64,000 bases of DNA, taken from contig NZ_JAMOZL010000002.1 in assembly GCF_023667495.1 (NCBI RefSeq), forward strand, positions 434,001-498,000, in the 5' to 3' direction. Both the position numbers and the translations under genes were made by a program. Below, piece by piece: positions 16,165-23,729 of this stretch. Each line of letters opens with the position of its first letter. Position 1 is the first letter of the stretch. Under the pieces are notes generated by a model. The model saw only the letters and a list, made by a program, of their open reading frames with translations. It did no database searches and was not told the origin of the DNA. The stretch is from Dyadobacter sp. MSC1_007. GTDB taxonomy: Bacteria > Bacteroidota > Bacteroidia > Cytophagales > Spirosomataceae.

Positions 16165-16833
16165 ATGAAAAAGATCGCCTTAATACTTTCCTTGTTTGCA
16201 TTTGTAGTTGAGTCAGTAAATGCCCAGCGCATTGAATTAAAAGCCAGTGAGCTTGTCCCATTTCAGGTAACAGCAAGCCAGACGGATTATAAGGGAAAAA
16301 ATGCCGTTGCGCTGGAAATGCCGGGTGCGCCTAATAGTGAAAAGACGCTCGCATTGATCAAGAATGTGGATTTTCATAATGGGATTATCGAAGCTGAAAT
16401 TTCAGGGCAACCCAAGGCAGACGCCGGAGGAGGGGCGCGGGGTTTTGTTGGGATAGCGTTCCGGGTCCAGGCGGATACATCCAAAATGGAGCTGTTTTAC
16501 ATCCGTCCGACTAATGGCCGGGCCGACGATCAGGTGAGGAGGAATCATTCAACGCAGTATGTTTCTCACCCAGGCTTTCCCTGGCCGAAATTGCGGAAAG
16601 AAACGCCTGAAAAGTATGAAGCCTATGCCGATATGGTGCCGGGTGAATGGACGAAAATCAAGATCGAAGTGAAGGATGAGACAGCGAAGTTATATGTAAA
16701 TGGCGCCACCCAGCCGACGCTGATTGTCAATGATCTGAAACAGGGAAAAGACCTTCGGGGAAGTGTTGGGTTATGGATCGGACCGGGTACGCTCGGGCAT
16801 TTCACAAACCTGACCATCGATAAAAAGGATTAA
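16165..16833 (+). CDS. secreted concanavalin-like (DUF1080/laminin-G-like) protein
   Basis: The 222-residue product has a signal peptide (MKKIALILSLFAFVVESVNAQ) and then a single beta-sandwich domain of the concanavalin A-like/3-keto-disaccharide hydrolase-related kind. Typical elements are FHNGIIEAEISG, GFVGIAFRVQ, MELFYIRPTNG, GEWTKIKIEVKDETAKLYVNG and SVGLWIGPGTLGHFTNLTI. It should be periplasmic or surface-exposed and act on or bind glycans. It sits between the binding protein and two sulfatases, so sulfated glycan use is a reasonable context; no catalytic assignment can be made. Confidence 0.7.
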   Translation: MKKIALILSLFAFVVESVNAQRIELKASELVPFQVTASQTDYKGKNAVALEMPGAPNSEKTLALIKNVDFHNGIIEAEISGQPKADAGGGARGFVGIAFRVQADTSKMELFYIRPTNGRADDQVRRNHSTQYVSHPGFPWPKLRKETPEKYEAYADMVPGEWTKIKIEVKDETAKLYVNGATQPTLIVNDLKQGKDLRGSVGLWIGPGTLGHFTNLTIDKKD

Positions 16834-16941
16834 ATTTTTCATTATACGTATAGATATAAGCGGTTGCACTTCCTGGTGTAAATGGAACTCTTATGCCTTG
16901 ATTTATAACATATTCAGTTAAGTATTACATTAATTTATAAA

Positions 16942-18576
16942 ATGAAGACAGCATTTACACTTATGCTGGCGGCGGTTACGGTCGTGGCCGCTCCCGAAAC
17001 ATTTGCGCAAAAGAAGAAGCCCAATGTGATCGTAATCCTGGCCGACGACTTGGGTTATGCCGATCTGGGCTGCTATGGCAGCGAAATCCCGACACCTAAT
17101 CTTGACAAGCTGGCTCAAAACGGCATCAGGCTCACGAGCTTTTATAATACGGCACGCTGCTGTCCCACACGAGCGGCCCTGCTTACTGGAGTGTACAGTC
17201 ACCAGGCGGGGATAGGGCATATGATGGATGATAAAGGCGCTGACCATCCTGCTTATCGCGGCCAGCTTAATCACAACAGTGTTACCATCGCCGAGGTGAT
17301 GAAAAGCGCGGGTTATTTTACTGCTGTGGCGGGCAAATGGCACGTTGGGCATCAACATGGCGTGTACCCGTCCAACCGGGGCTTCGAGCGCTCGCTGCAT
17401 GCGCCTGCGGGAGGGTTTTATCATGGTGAGGGCAAGAATGCGAAGCTTTTTCTGAATGGTGAAGAAATACCGAATAACTCAGATAAGCTACCCAGGAATT
17501 GGTATTCAACGGATCTTTGGACGGATTATGGCCTGCGTTTTATCGATGAAGCATTGACTGATAAAAAGCCATTTATGCTTTATCTGGCGCACAATGCACC
17601 GCATTTTCCCTTGCAGGCGCCTGAGGAAGACATTGCGAAGTTTCGGGGTAAATATCTTAAAGGCTGGGAAAAACTGCGGCAAGAACGTTATGAAAAGCAG
17701 ATCAAACTGGGGCTGATCGATCCGTCGTGGAAACTGCCGCCGATCAATCCGAATGTGACCAGATGGGAAAGCCTCCCCGAGACCGAAAAGAAGCGGTATG
17801 ATGATATAATGGCCATTTACGCAGCTGTAATTTACAGGCTCGACAAAAGCATTGGTGACCTGGTTGAAGGATTGAAAAAGCGTGGTGTTTTTGACGATAC
17901 TGTCATTCTTTTTGTATCGGATAATGGCGGCAATGCTGAACCGGGCATCGAAGGTCGCTATGAAGGAGATAAACCGGGTGACGCACAATCCACTGTTTTT
18001 CTGGGCCAAGGTTGGGCTGAGGCCGCATGTACACCTTTTTGGGCTTACAAACACCATACACACGAGGGCGGTATTTCCTCTCCCGGGATCATTTCCTGGC
18101 CAGCCGGCATTCCGGCGTCTCGCAACGGGAAATTTGAAAAGCAGCCTGCACACATTATCGATATTATGGCGACACTAGTCGATTTAGGCAATGCGCAGTA
18201 TCCGGCCACGTTTGCAGGGCAATCCATTCAGCCGCTGGAAGGTGCCAGTTTGAAGCCCGTATTTACAGGTAAACCTATTGATAGAAAGACCCCGATTTTC
18301 TGGGAACACGAAGGTAACCGCGCCTTGCGCGAGGGTAAATGGAAGCTGGTGGCGGAAAAAACGGAGAAATGGCAGCTATATGATGTCGAAAAAGATCGGA
18401 CTGAGCTTCATGACCAATTTCACAAGCGGCCCGAAGTCGCTAAAAAGCTCGTTGCCAGGTATGAAGAATGGTACAAACGGGTAGGAGCGGAAGAGTATGA
18501 GAAAACTTTCAAATGGTTTTATGATTATGACAAAGCCAAACAACAGGCAAATCCGACTGTCGGCGGCGGTAAATAA
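16942..18576 (+). CDS. secreted arylsulfatase
   Basis: The 544-residue sulfatase has a signal peptide and the alkaline-phosphatase-like fold. VILADDLGYADLGCYG supplies the metal-binding Asp pair (35-36), and CCPTRAALLTG (from Cys73) is the C-x-P-x-R signature whose first Cys is converted to formylglycine by an anaerobic or aerobic maturase encoded elsewhere. Further family blocks are GKWHVGH and VSDNGGNAEPG. The long central insertion around residues 225-290 is common in Bacteroidota arylsulfatases. It should release sulfate from sulfated organic compounds in the periplasm. A second sulfatase gene follows after 21 bp, which makes a co-transcribed pair. Confidence 0.93.
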   Translation: MKTAFTLMLAAVTVVAAPETFAQKKKPNVIVILADDLGYADLGCYGSEIPTPNLDKLAQNGIRLTSFYNTARCCPTRAALLTGVYSHQAGIGHMMDDKGADHPAYRGQLNHNSVTIAEVMKSAGYFTAVAGKWHVGHQHGVYPSNRGFERSLHAPAGGFYHGEGKNAKLFLNGEEIPNNSDKLPRNWYSTDLWTDYGLRFIDEALTDKKPFMLYLAHNAPHFPLQAPEEDIAKFRGKYLKGWEKLRQERYEKQIKLGLIDPSWKLPPINPNVTRWESLPETEKKRYDDIMAIYAAVIYRLDKSIGDLVEGLKKRGVFDDTVILFVSDNGGNAEPGIEGRYEGDKPGDAQSTVFLGQGWAEAACTPFWAYKHHTHEGGISSPGIISWPAGIPASRNGKFEKQPAHIIDIMATLVDLGNAQYPATFAGQSIQPLEGASLKPVFTGKPIDRKTPIFWEHEGNRALREGKWKLVAEKTEKWQLYDVEKDRTELHDQFHKRPEVAKKLVARYEEWYKRVGAEEYEKTFKWFYDYDKAKQQANPTVGGGK

Positions 18577-18597
18577 AAACCTTGAAATTTTGATCAG

Positions 18598-20019
18598 ATG
18601 ACAAACAAATACTTACTCCTCGCATTTACAGCGTTATCGGTTGCGGTTTTCACTAACGGAAAGAGCTTTGGGAAAGACGGCGATGAAAAGGCCAAACCTA
18701 AATACAATGTCTTGTTCATTGCCGTAGACGACCTCAATACAGACCTCGGAGCTTATGGGAATACCTTCGTAAAATCGCCGAATATCGACCGGTTGGCAAA
18801 GCGGGGCGTAAAATTCGATCGGGCGTACACGCAGTTCCCGCTTTGCAGCCCAAGCCGTTCTTCGCTTTTGACGGGCCAGCGCCCGGACGTGACGAAGATC
18901 TATGAGTTGCAAACGCATTTCCGGAAAAACCTCCCGGATATCGTGACTTTACCCCAACTTTTCAAAAACAACAACTATTACAGCGCACGGGTTGGCAAGA
19001 TTTACCATTACGGTGTGCCCGGACAGATTGGAACGGATGGTCTGGATGATCCGCAGTCGTGGGATCATAAAGTCAATCCGAAGGGCAGGGATAAGACGGA
19101 AGAGTCCCTAGTGAAGAATCTCACACCGGATCGCGGACTGGGTAGCGCCCTCGCCTGGCGCGCTACTGAAGGCACCGACGAGGAGCAAACGGACGGAATG
19201 GTTGCCACCGAGGCGATCAAGATCATGACTGAGAAGAAGGACGAGCCGTTTTTCCTGGCTGTTGGTTTTTACAGGCCGCATTCACCTTATGTGGCGCCCA
19301 AAAAGTACTTCGATCAATATCCGCTGGATAAAATACCATTGCCGAAGGAAGCCGAAAATGATCTGGACGACATCCCGGAAGCAGCACTGTTCACCAAGCC
19401 TCCGCATTGGGGACTCGACGAAGCCAAGCGCCGTGAGGCATTGCGGGCTTACTATGCCACTATTTCTTTCATGGATGCACAGGTAGGCCGACTGATAGAC
19501 GCCGTTGATAAGTTGAAACTGACCGGGAATACGATTATCGTGCTTTGGAGTGACCATGGTTATAATGTAGGGCAGCACGGGCAATGGATGAAGCAAAGCT
19601 TGTTCGAGAATTCAGCAAGGGTACCATTAATTATCTCCGTTCCCGGAGGCACCAAAGGAAAGGCATCGGGGCGGACGGTGGAACTGCTGGACATTTACCC
19701 CACGCTCGCCGAACTTTGCGGCCTCGATCCGAAGCAAAGTTTACAGGGCAAGAGCCTTACACCACTTTTAAAGAACCCGAATGCAATCTGGGATAAGTCG
19801 GCTTACACCCAAGTCCGCCGCGGAGAGATATTCGGTCGCAGCGTCCGCACGGAACGTTTCCGCTACACAGAATGGGACCACGGAAAAGCAGGAGTAGAAC
19901 TGTATGATCACCAGAAAGATCCCGAAGAATTTACCAATCTTGCCAAAGACAATAATTTCATCATAACAGCCAATGAAATGGCTGCATTGCTGAAAAAGGG
20001 TTATCCGGTGGTGGAGTAG
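18598..20019 (+). CDS. secreted sulfatase, iduronate-2-sulfatase-like
   Basis: The 473-residue protein has a signal peptide and sulfatase motifs: VLFIAVDDLNTDLGAYGN for metal binding, CSPSRSSLLTG with the formylglycine Cys at residue 83, VGKIYHYG, and LWSDHGYNVGQHGQW near the C-terminal half. The sequence around DDLNTDLGAYG and RYTEWDHGK resembles iduronate-2-sulfatases and choline-sulfatase relatives, but the natural substrate cannot be decided. It overlaps nothing and lies 21 bp after the arylsulfatase gene. Together the two could feed sulfate into the cell during sulfur limitation. Confidence 0.92.
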   Translation: MTNKYLLLAFTALSVAVFTNGKSFGKDGDEKAKPKYNVLFIAVDDLNTDLGAYGNTFVKSPNIDRLAKRGVKFDRAYTQFPLCSPSRSSLLTGQRPDVTKIYELQTHFRKNLPDIVTLPQLFKNNNYYSARVGKIYHYGVPGQIGTDGLDDPQSWDHKVNPKGRDKTEESLVKNLTPDRGLGSALAWRATEGTDEEQTDGMVATEAIKIMTEKKDEPFFLAVGFYRPHSPYVAPKKYFDQYPLDKIPLPKEAENDLDDIPEAALFTKPPHWGLDEAKRREALRAYYATISFMDAQVGRLIDAVDKLKLTGNTIIVLWSDHGYNVGQHGQWMKQSLFENSARVPLIISVPGGTKGKASGRTVELLDIYPTLAELCGLDPKQSLQGKSLTPLLKNPNAIWDKSAYTQVRRGEIFGRSVRTERFRYTEWDHGKAGVELYDHQKDPEEFTNLAKDNNFIITANEMAALLKKGYPVVE

Positions 20020-20029
20020 TGATGGTATG

Positions 20030-20392
20030 TTAATTTACGGGATACAACTCTGGGAGCCTTCGTTGAATGCCGTTATAACCATCATAGGGGTATTCTTCAA
20101 AGTCGTTAAACCTGTAATTATCCAACTCTTCGACACTATCGTAGACACGGACACGATCTATCAACTGCCGTTGGTCTAAAGTGAGGTCAGAGAACAGCAG
20201 ACTCGTGATAGCCTGAATCTTTTCTAATTTGGTTTTTCCCGATAGTGATGGAGCACTTACAGCAAGTGTATATCTGTCTTTTACCAGACCATGGTATGCC
20301 GATGCCAAGCCAATAGTGTCGACAACAAGCCCATCTCTCTTCTTATCTCGAAACACTTTTTTAAGTGTCTCTACCAGATCTTTTGTAGCCAT
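20030..20392 (-). CDS. hypothetical partner of the HEPN protein
   Basis: The 120-residue acidic-ended protein (MATKDLVETLKKVFRD...) is not one I recognise. It lacks the GS and DxD motifs of MNT nucleotidyltransferases, the usual HEPN partner. Its start overlaps the end of the HEPN gene by 22 bp on the same strand, so the two are translationally coupled. The C-terminal half is rich in acidic and aromatic residues (VYDSVEELDNYRFNDFEEYPYDGYNG). An antitoxin-like or accessory role is a guess from gene order only. Confidence 0.7.
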   Translation of the reverse strand: MATKDLVETLKKVFRDKKRDGLVVDTIGLASAYHGLVKDRYTLAVSAPSLSGKTKLEKIQAITSLLFSDLTLDQRQLIDRVRVYDSVEELDNYRFNDFEEYPYDGYNGIQRRLPELYPVN

Positions 20393-20823
20393 GACAATAC
20401 AATTTTTACGGATTCGAGAAAATTCTTAGCCGTCTGTGGATCACAACGTAAATCGTACCTCCGTTGTTCACTCCAATCCGAAACGAGGGACCAGTTATTG
20501 GCAAATTCATCTTCCTGTGAAGACAATATCTTCAAATCGTGGCTCAGTCCGGCTAAAAATATTAAATCTGCAAGATCGTGAATCATAAAAGCCCGTGCGA
20601 TATGTCCGGGTACCACGGTTTTGTCAAATATCTCAACGTTCAGTTTTTTACAAGCAATGACCTTTAAAGCTAACTCAATGGCATAGCCGCCCATATAATG
20701 CGCCCCATGATAATGTCCGGCATCTAATAGACATTCTGCCTCTTTAAGCCGTTCAGTCGCCAATAATTGTAAATCCGAAGCGAGTGTCAAGTTGGTCAAG
20801 TTAGATTGTGATGAAACTGGCAA
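20371..20823 (-). CDS. HEPN-domain protein
   Basis: The 150-residue, mostly helical protein matches the HEPN fold: LATERLKEAECLLDAGHYHGAHYMGGYAIELALKVIAC is the characteristic first helical pair. An R-x4-H element (Arg77 to His82 in RAFMIHD) fits the catalytic R-x4-6-H motif of HEPN ribonucleases, although it lies earlier than in some families. HEPN proteins usually form toxin-antitoxin modules with nucleotidyltransferases; here the coupled downstream gene is of unknown family. The first ~20 residues include tandem AACTTGAC codons that resemble the operator at 14118, so the true start may be further in. Confidence 0.8.
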   Translation of the reverse strand: MPVSSQSNLTNLTLASDLQLLATERLKEAECLLDAGHYHGAHYMGGYAIELALKVIACKKLNVEIFDKTVVPGHIARAFMIHDLADLIFLAGLSHDLKILSSQEDEFANNWSLVSDWSEQRRYDLRCDPQTAKNFLESVKIVLSWLQKIW

Positions 20824-20968
20824 CGGAACAAGTTATGTCGGGCTTACATTATTCGCAAGCGAAACCATTCGCCGACAAGCAAGCGGCTTAACGGCAATTA
20901 TCAACCGGCGAGCAGCCGGTATTCAAACCCCTAAACCAAAATTTTTCCAATTCTTTGCATGTAACCCC

Positions 20969-21016
20969 TTGCATTCTTAAAATCTTTTATCAATCTTTGT
21001 CTATCGAATTAGTAGA
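20969..21016 (+). promoter_or_regulatory. predicted sulfur-regulon promoter and operator, locus 2
   Basis: TTG at 20969-20971, 20 bp, then AATCTTTG at 20992-20999 and the imperfect palindrome TCTATCGAATTAGTAGA at 21000-21016. The predicted start of transcription near 21006 falls a few bases before the first pairing strand of the SAM riboswitch, which supports the promoter call. The palindrome overlaps that strand by three bases. The remainder of the gap from 20824 shows no gene. Confidence 0.6.
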
Positions 21017-21108
21017 TTTATAAAGAAGGAAGGGAGAGGTTAGGCTCTATGATCTTCTGGCAACCTGTGACTTGTAAGGTGCCCCGACCTAATTCTAATG
21101 ATAAATCT
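21014..21108 (+). ncRNA. SAM-I (S-box) riboswitch aptamer
   Basis: The outer stem P1 is AGATTTAT (21014-21021) with ATAAATCT (21101-21108), a perfect 8-bp pairing. Inside are AGAAG and CTTCT arms of P2, the invariant GGCAACC (21059-21065), and AAGGTGC (21076-21082), which pairs back with the GGCAACC region as P3. These are the hallmark conserved segments of the S-box family that binds S-adenosylmethionine. The expression platform should lie between 21109 and the start codon near 21259; I do not see a classical terminator there, so translational control is possible. It leads the thioredoxin-like, cysteine desulfurase, SusC, SusD operon. Confidence 0.8.
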
Positions 21109-21258
21109 GAGAATCCAACCACCGGAGTAGACGGAGTATTTGAAAAAGTTACCCACGCCGCTTGCAGGTCAAGGGAAGTTCGTAGCTGGATCTGGTCATT
21201 TTGCGTGACTGGTTCCGGTGCTCAAAGTATTGTAATGTATTCAAAATCAAATCACTCC

Positions 21259-22521
21259 ATGAAGGTTGAAGGACTATTTTCTTATGCATTGACGGCGTTG
21301 TTGCTCGTCGGATTTTATTCAAATGCGCAAAATGCAACCCTCAAAGACGGTATCTGGCGGGGTGTTTTTAAAGTCGGTGAAAACGACGTTCCTTTCAATT
21401 TTGAAGTAAAAAATGGTCAGGGCCAGGAGCAGGTCATCACGGCGATAAACGGCGCACGCCGGGATGATTTTCAGGTTAAAAACATTGGCGGCGACTCTAT
21501 CCAGGTCAGCCTGAATACATTTGAAACCGCCTGGTTCGCAAAAGTACAGGCGGATGGAAGCATCACCGGCGTACAAAAAAGCCTGGTTCCGGGGAATACT
21601 TCGCGCATTTACACTTTTACGGCACAGCCTGGCAAAAGCTACCGTTTCGCCGAACCGGGCAAAGAAATCGCACCGAAAGCAAATATTTCGGGAAAATGGC
21701 TTATTAAAATCCAGCCCGATCCTTCCGCAACCACGCCTGTACCTGACCGTGTAGCAGTTTTCGAGCAGAAAGGAAACAAAATCAACGGCATTATCCTGTC
21801 GGTTTCTGGCGATAGCCGGGAGCTGGAAGGGAATGTAAACGGTGACGAATTTGCATTATCAGGCTTTACCGGGTCAAGTCCTGCCCTTGTGAAAGGAAAG
21901 ATCAACGCCGACGGTTCAATTTCCGGAGGCATTGGTGCTGGTCCTGAACCTATTCGTTTTACAGGTATTAAGGATGATAATGCCGCCCTTCCCGACGCCT
22001 ATTCCCTGACTTTTCTGAAACCCGGTTATGAGAAACTCGACTTCACTTTCCCGGATATCAATGGGAAACAGGTTTCGCTAAGCGATGAGAAATACAAAGG
22101 CAAAGTGGTAATCATCGAAATCATGGGAAGCTGGTGCCCCAACTGCATCGACCAGGTGACTTTCCTGGCGCCATGGTTCAAGGAAAACAAACATAAGGGC
22201 GTCGAGGCGATAGGATTGGCATTTGAAGCGAAAGACGATCTAGCATTTGCCAAAAACACTTTAACCAAACTGAAAAACCGCTACGATATTCAGTATGACC
22301 TGCTTTTCGCAGGAAAAGTAGGGGGCAATGCCGTAGCCGAGAAGCTGCCTGCGATCGACAAATTTCTCGCTTATCCTACGACGATCATCATTGGCCGCGA
22401 CGGCAAGGTGAAGGAGATCCATACGGGGTTTTCAGGTAAAGGGACCGGCCAGTTTTACCAGGAATATGTAGACAAATGGAATGCAGATCTGGCGAAACTC
22501 ATAGCGGAACCACTTCCATAA
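21259..22521 (+). CDS. secreted TlpA-like thioredoxin-domain protein
   Basis: The ~420-residue protein has a signal peptide (MKVEGLFSYALTALLLVGFYSNAQ), a ~250-residue beta-rich N-terminal region with no clear family, and a C-terminal AhpC/TlpA-type thioredoxin domain. The active site is WCPNC in EIMGSWCPNCIDQVTFL, and the cis-proline segment is AYPTTIIIGRDGKV. It would act in the periplasm as a disulfide reductase or thiol carrier. It is the first gene behind the SAM riboswitch and precedes a cysteine desulfurase, so a role in reducing an imported sulfur compound fits. Upstream starts at 21235 or even 21049 are open; the latter would begin inside the riboswitch and is rejected. Confidence 0.8.
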   Translation: MKVEGLFSYALTALLLVGFYSNAQNATLKDGIWRGVFKVGENDVPFNFEVKNGQGQEQVITAINGARRDDFQVKNIGGDSIQVSLNTFETAWFAKVQADGSITGVQKSLVPGNTSRIYTFTAQPGKSYRFAEPGKEIAPKANISGKWLIKIQPDPSATTPVPDRVAVFEQKGNKINGIILSVSGDSRELEGNVNGDEFALSGFTGSSPALVKGKINADGSISGGIGAGPEPIRFTGIKDDNAALPDAYSLTFLKPGYEKLDFTFPDINGKQVSLSDEKYKGKVVIIEIMGSWCPNCIDQVTFLAPWFKENKHKGVEAIGLAFEAKDDLAFAKNTLTKLKNRYDIQYDLLFAGKVGGNAVAEKLPAIDKFLAYPTTIIIGRDGKVKEIHTGFSGKGTGQFYQEYVDKWNADLAKLIAEPLP

Positions 22522-22574
22522 GCAAGTAAGCAGCGCATTTCATCACAGACTAAAAATTAATAAACCTTAGATAC

Positions 22575-23729
22575 ATGGAAATTTATTTGGACAATGCGGC
22601 TACTACCGCGCTGCATCCGGAAGTTATCGAGGCAATACTTCCTTTCCTGACCACACACTACGGAAACCCCTCCTCGTCACATGGGGCCGGACAAAAAGTA
22701 AAAGAGGCAGTTCAGCATGCCAGGCACATCGTTGCTGGCCTGATTGGTGCGTCGGACGATGAAATCTACTTTACAGCCGGTGCCACGGAAGGGATTAATC
22801 TCGCTATAACCGGCACCATCCAGGCTTATGAACTAAGCCACGTGATCACGAGCCGGATCGAGCATAAGGCGGTTTTGCAAACGCTCAAACATCATGAGAA
22901 AGAAGGCGACATCGAAACCAGTTTTGTGAAGCTGGACGAACGCGGCAACATCGACCTATATCACCTTGAAAACCTTCTCCGTGCGAACCCACGTACACTT
23001 ATCGCGCTCATGCACGGGAACAATGAGATCGGTAACATCACCGATATTCATGCCATCGGCATTCTGGCCAGCCGTTACGACGCGGTATTTCTGACAGACA
23101 CTACCCAGACGCTAGGCAAAGTTCGCCTCGATGTGAATAATTCGGGCATCGATTTTCTGGTAGGGTCGGCGCACAAATTCCACGGGCCAAAAGGTGTTGG
23201 TTTTATTTATATAGATAAAAAGCACCGCATTAAGCCGCTTATTTATGGCGGCGGGCAGGAGCGTGGCCAACGTGGCGGTACCGAGAATGTGATCGGGATA
23301 GTCGGTCTGGCCAAAGCGCTGGAAGTGGCATACCGGGACCTGGATGTAAGTCAAACTAAAATCTGCAAACTCAAACAATACCTCGTCTCCAAACTCGCCA
23401 TCAGCGGGATCGAAGGCATCTGCTACAATGGCGAAAGCAAATCAATCGAAAACAGCGTTCCGAACGTCCTTAATGTCTCTTTTCCCTGTCTGGCAACGGG
23501 CAGCATTGTAAAAAGCCTCGACCAGGTTGGCATTGCCGTTTCGGGTGGAAGCGCGTGTTCGGGCGCAGCCGCCTCACACGTGATACAGGCGCTCGCATGC
23601 GAGCCCGGGAAAGAGAATGTACGGTTTTCGTTCAGCAAGTTCAACACTTTTGATGAGCTCGACAGGGTGGTAGACGCGGTCACGCGCATTTACGAATCGG
23701 AGCAATTATTAACAATATCCACAACATGA
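22575..23729 (+). CDS. cysteine desulfurase, NifS/IscS type
   Basis: The 384-residue PLP enzyme removes sulfur from cysteine to give alanine and a protein persulfide. It begins MEIYLDNAATT, carries the PLP Lys201 in SAHKFHGPKG, the phosphate-cup GGGQERGQRGGTEN, and the catalytic Cys328 in SGGSACSGAAASHV. The class I architecture differs from the SufS-type enzyme at 34118. No iscU or other cluster-assembly gene is adjacent; instead it overlaps the SusC gene by four bases. A catabolic role, supplying sulfide from an imported cysteine-like compound, is therefore more likely than general Fe-S assembly. It follows the thioredoxin-like gene by 53 bp. Confidence 0.93.
   Translation: MEIYLDNAATTALHPEVIEAILPFLTTHYGNPSSSHGAGQKVKEAVQHARHIVAGLIGASDDEIYFTAGATEGINLAITGTIQAYELSHVITSRIEHKAVLQTLKHHEKEGDIETSFVKLDERGNIDLYHLENLLRANPRTLIALMHGNNEIGNITDIHAIGILASRYDAVFLTDTTQTLGKVRLDVNNSGIDFLVGSAHKFHGPKGVGFIYIDKKHRIKPLIYGGGQERGQRGGTENVIGIVGLAKALEVAYRDLDVSQTKICKLKQYLVSKLAISGIEGICYNGESKSIENSVPNVLNVSFPCLATGSIVKSLDQVGIAVSGGSACSGAAASHVIQALACEPGKENVRFSFSKFNTFDELDRVVDAVTRIYESEQLLTISTT

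Noticed and set aside
17506-18153. 215-codon frame antisense to the arylsulfatase
   Set aside because: No domain and entirely within a well-supported sulfatase gene.
20030-20392. MNT nucleotidyltransferase partner of the HEPN protein
   Set aside because: The GS and DxD motifs are absent, so the protein is left as hypothetical.
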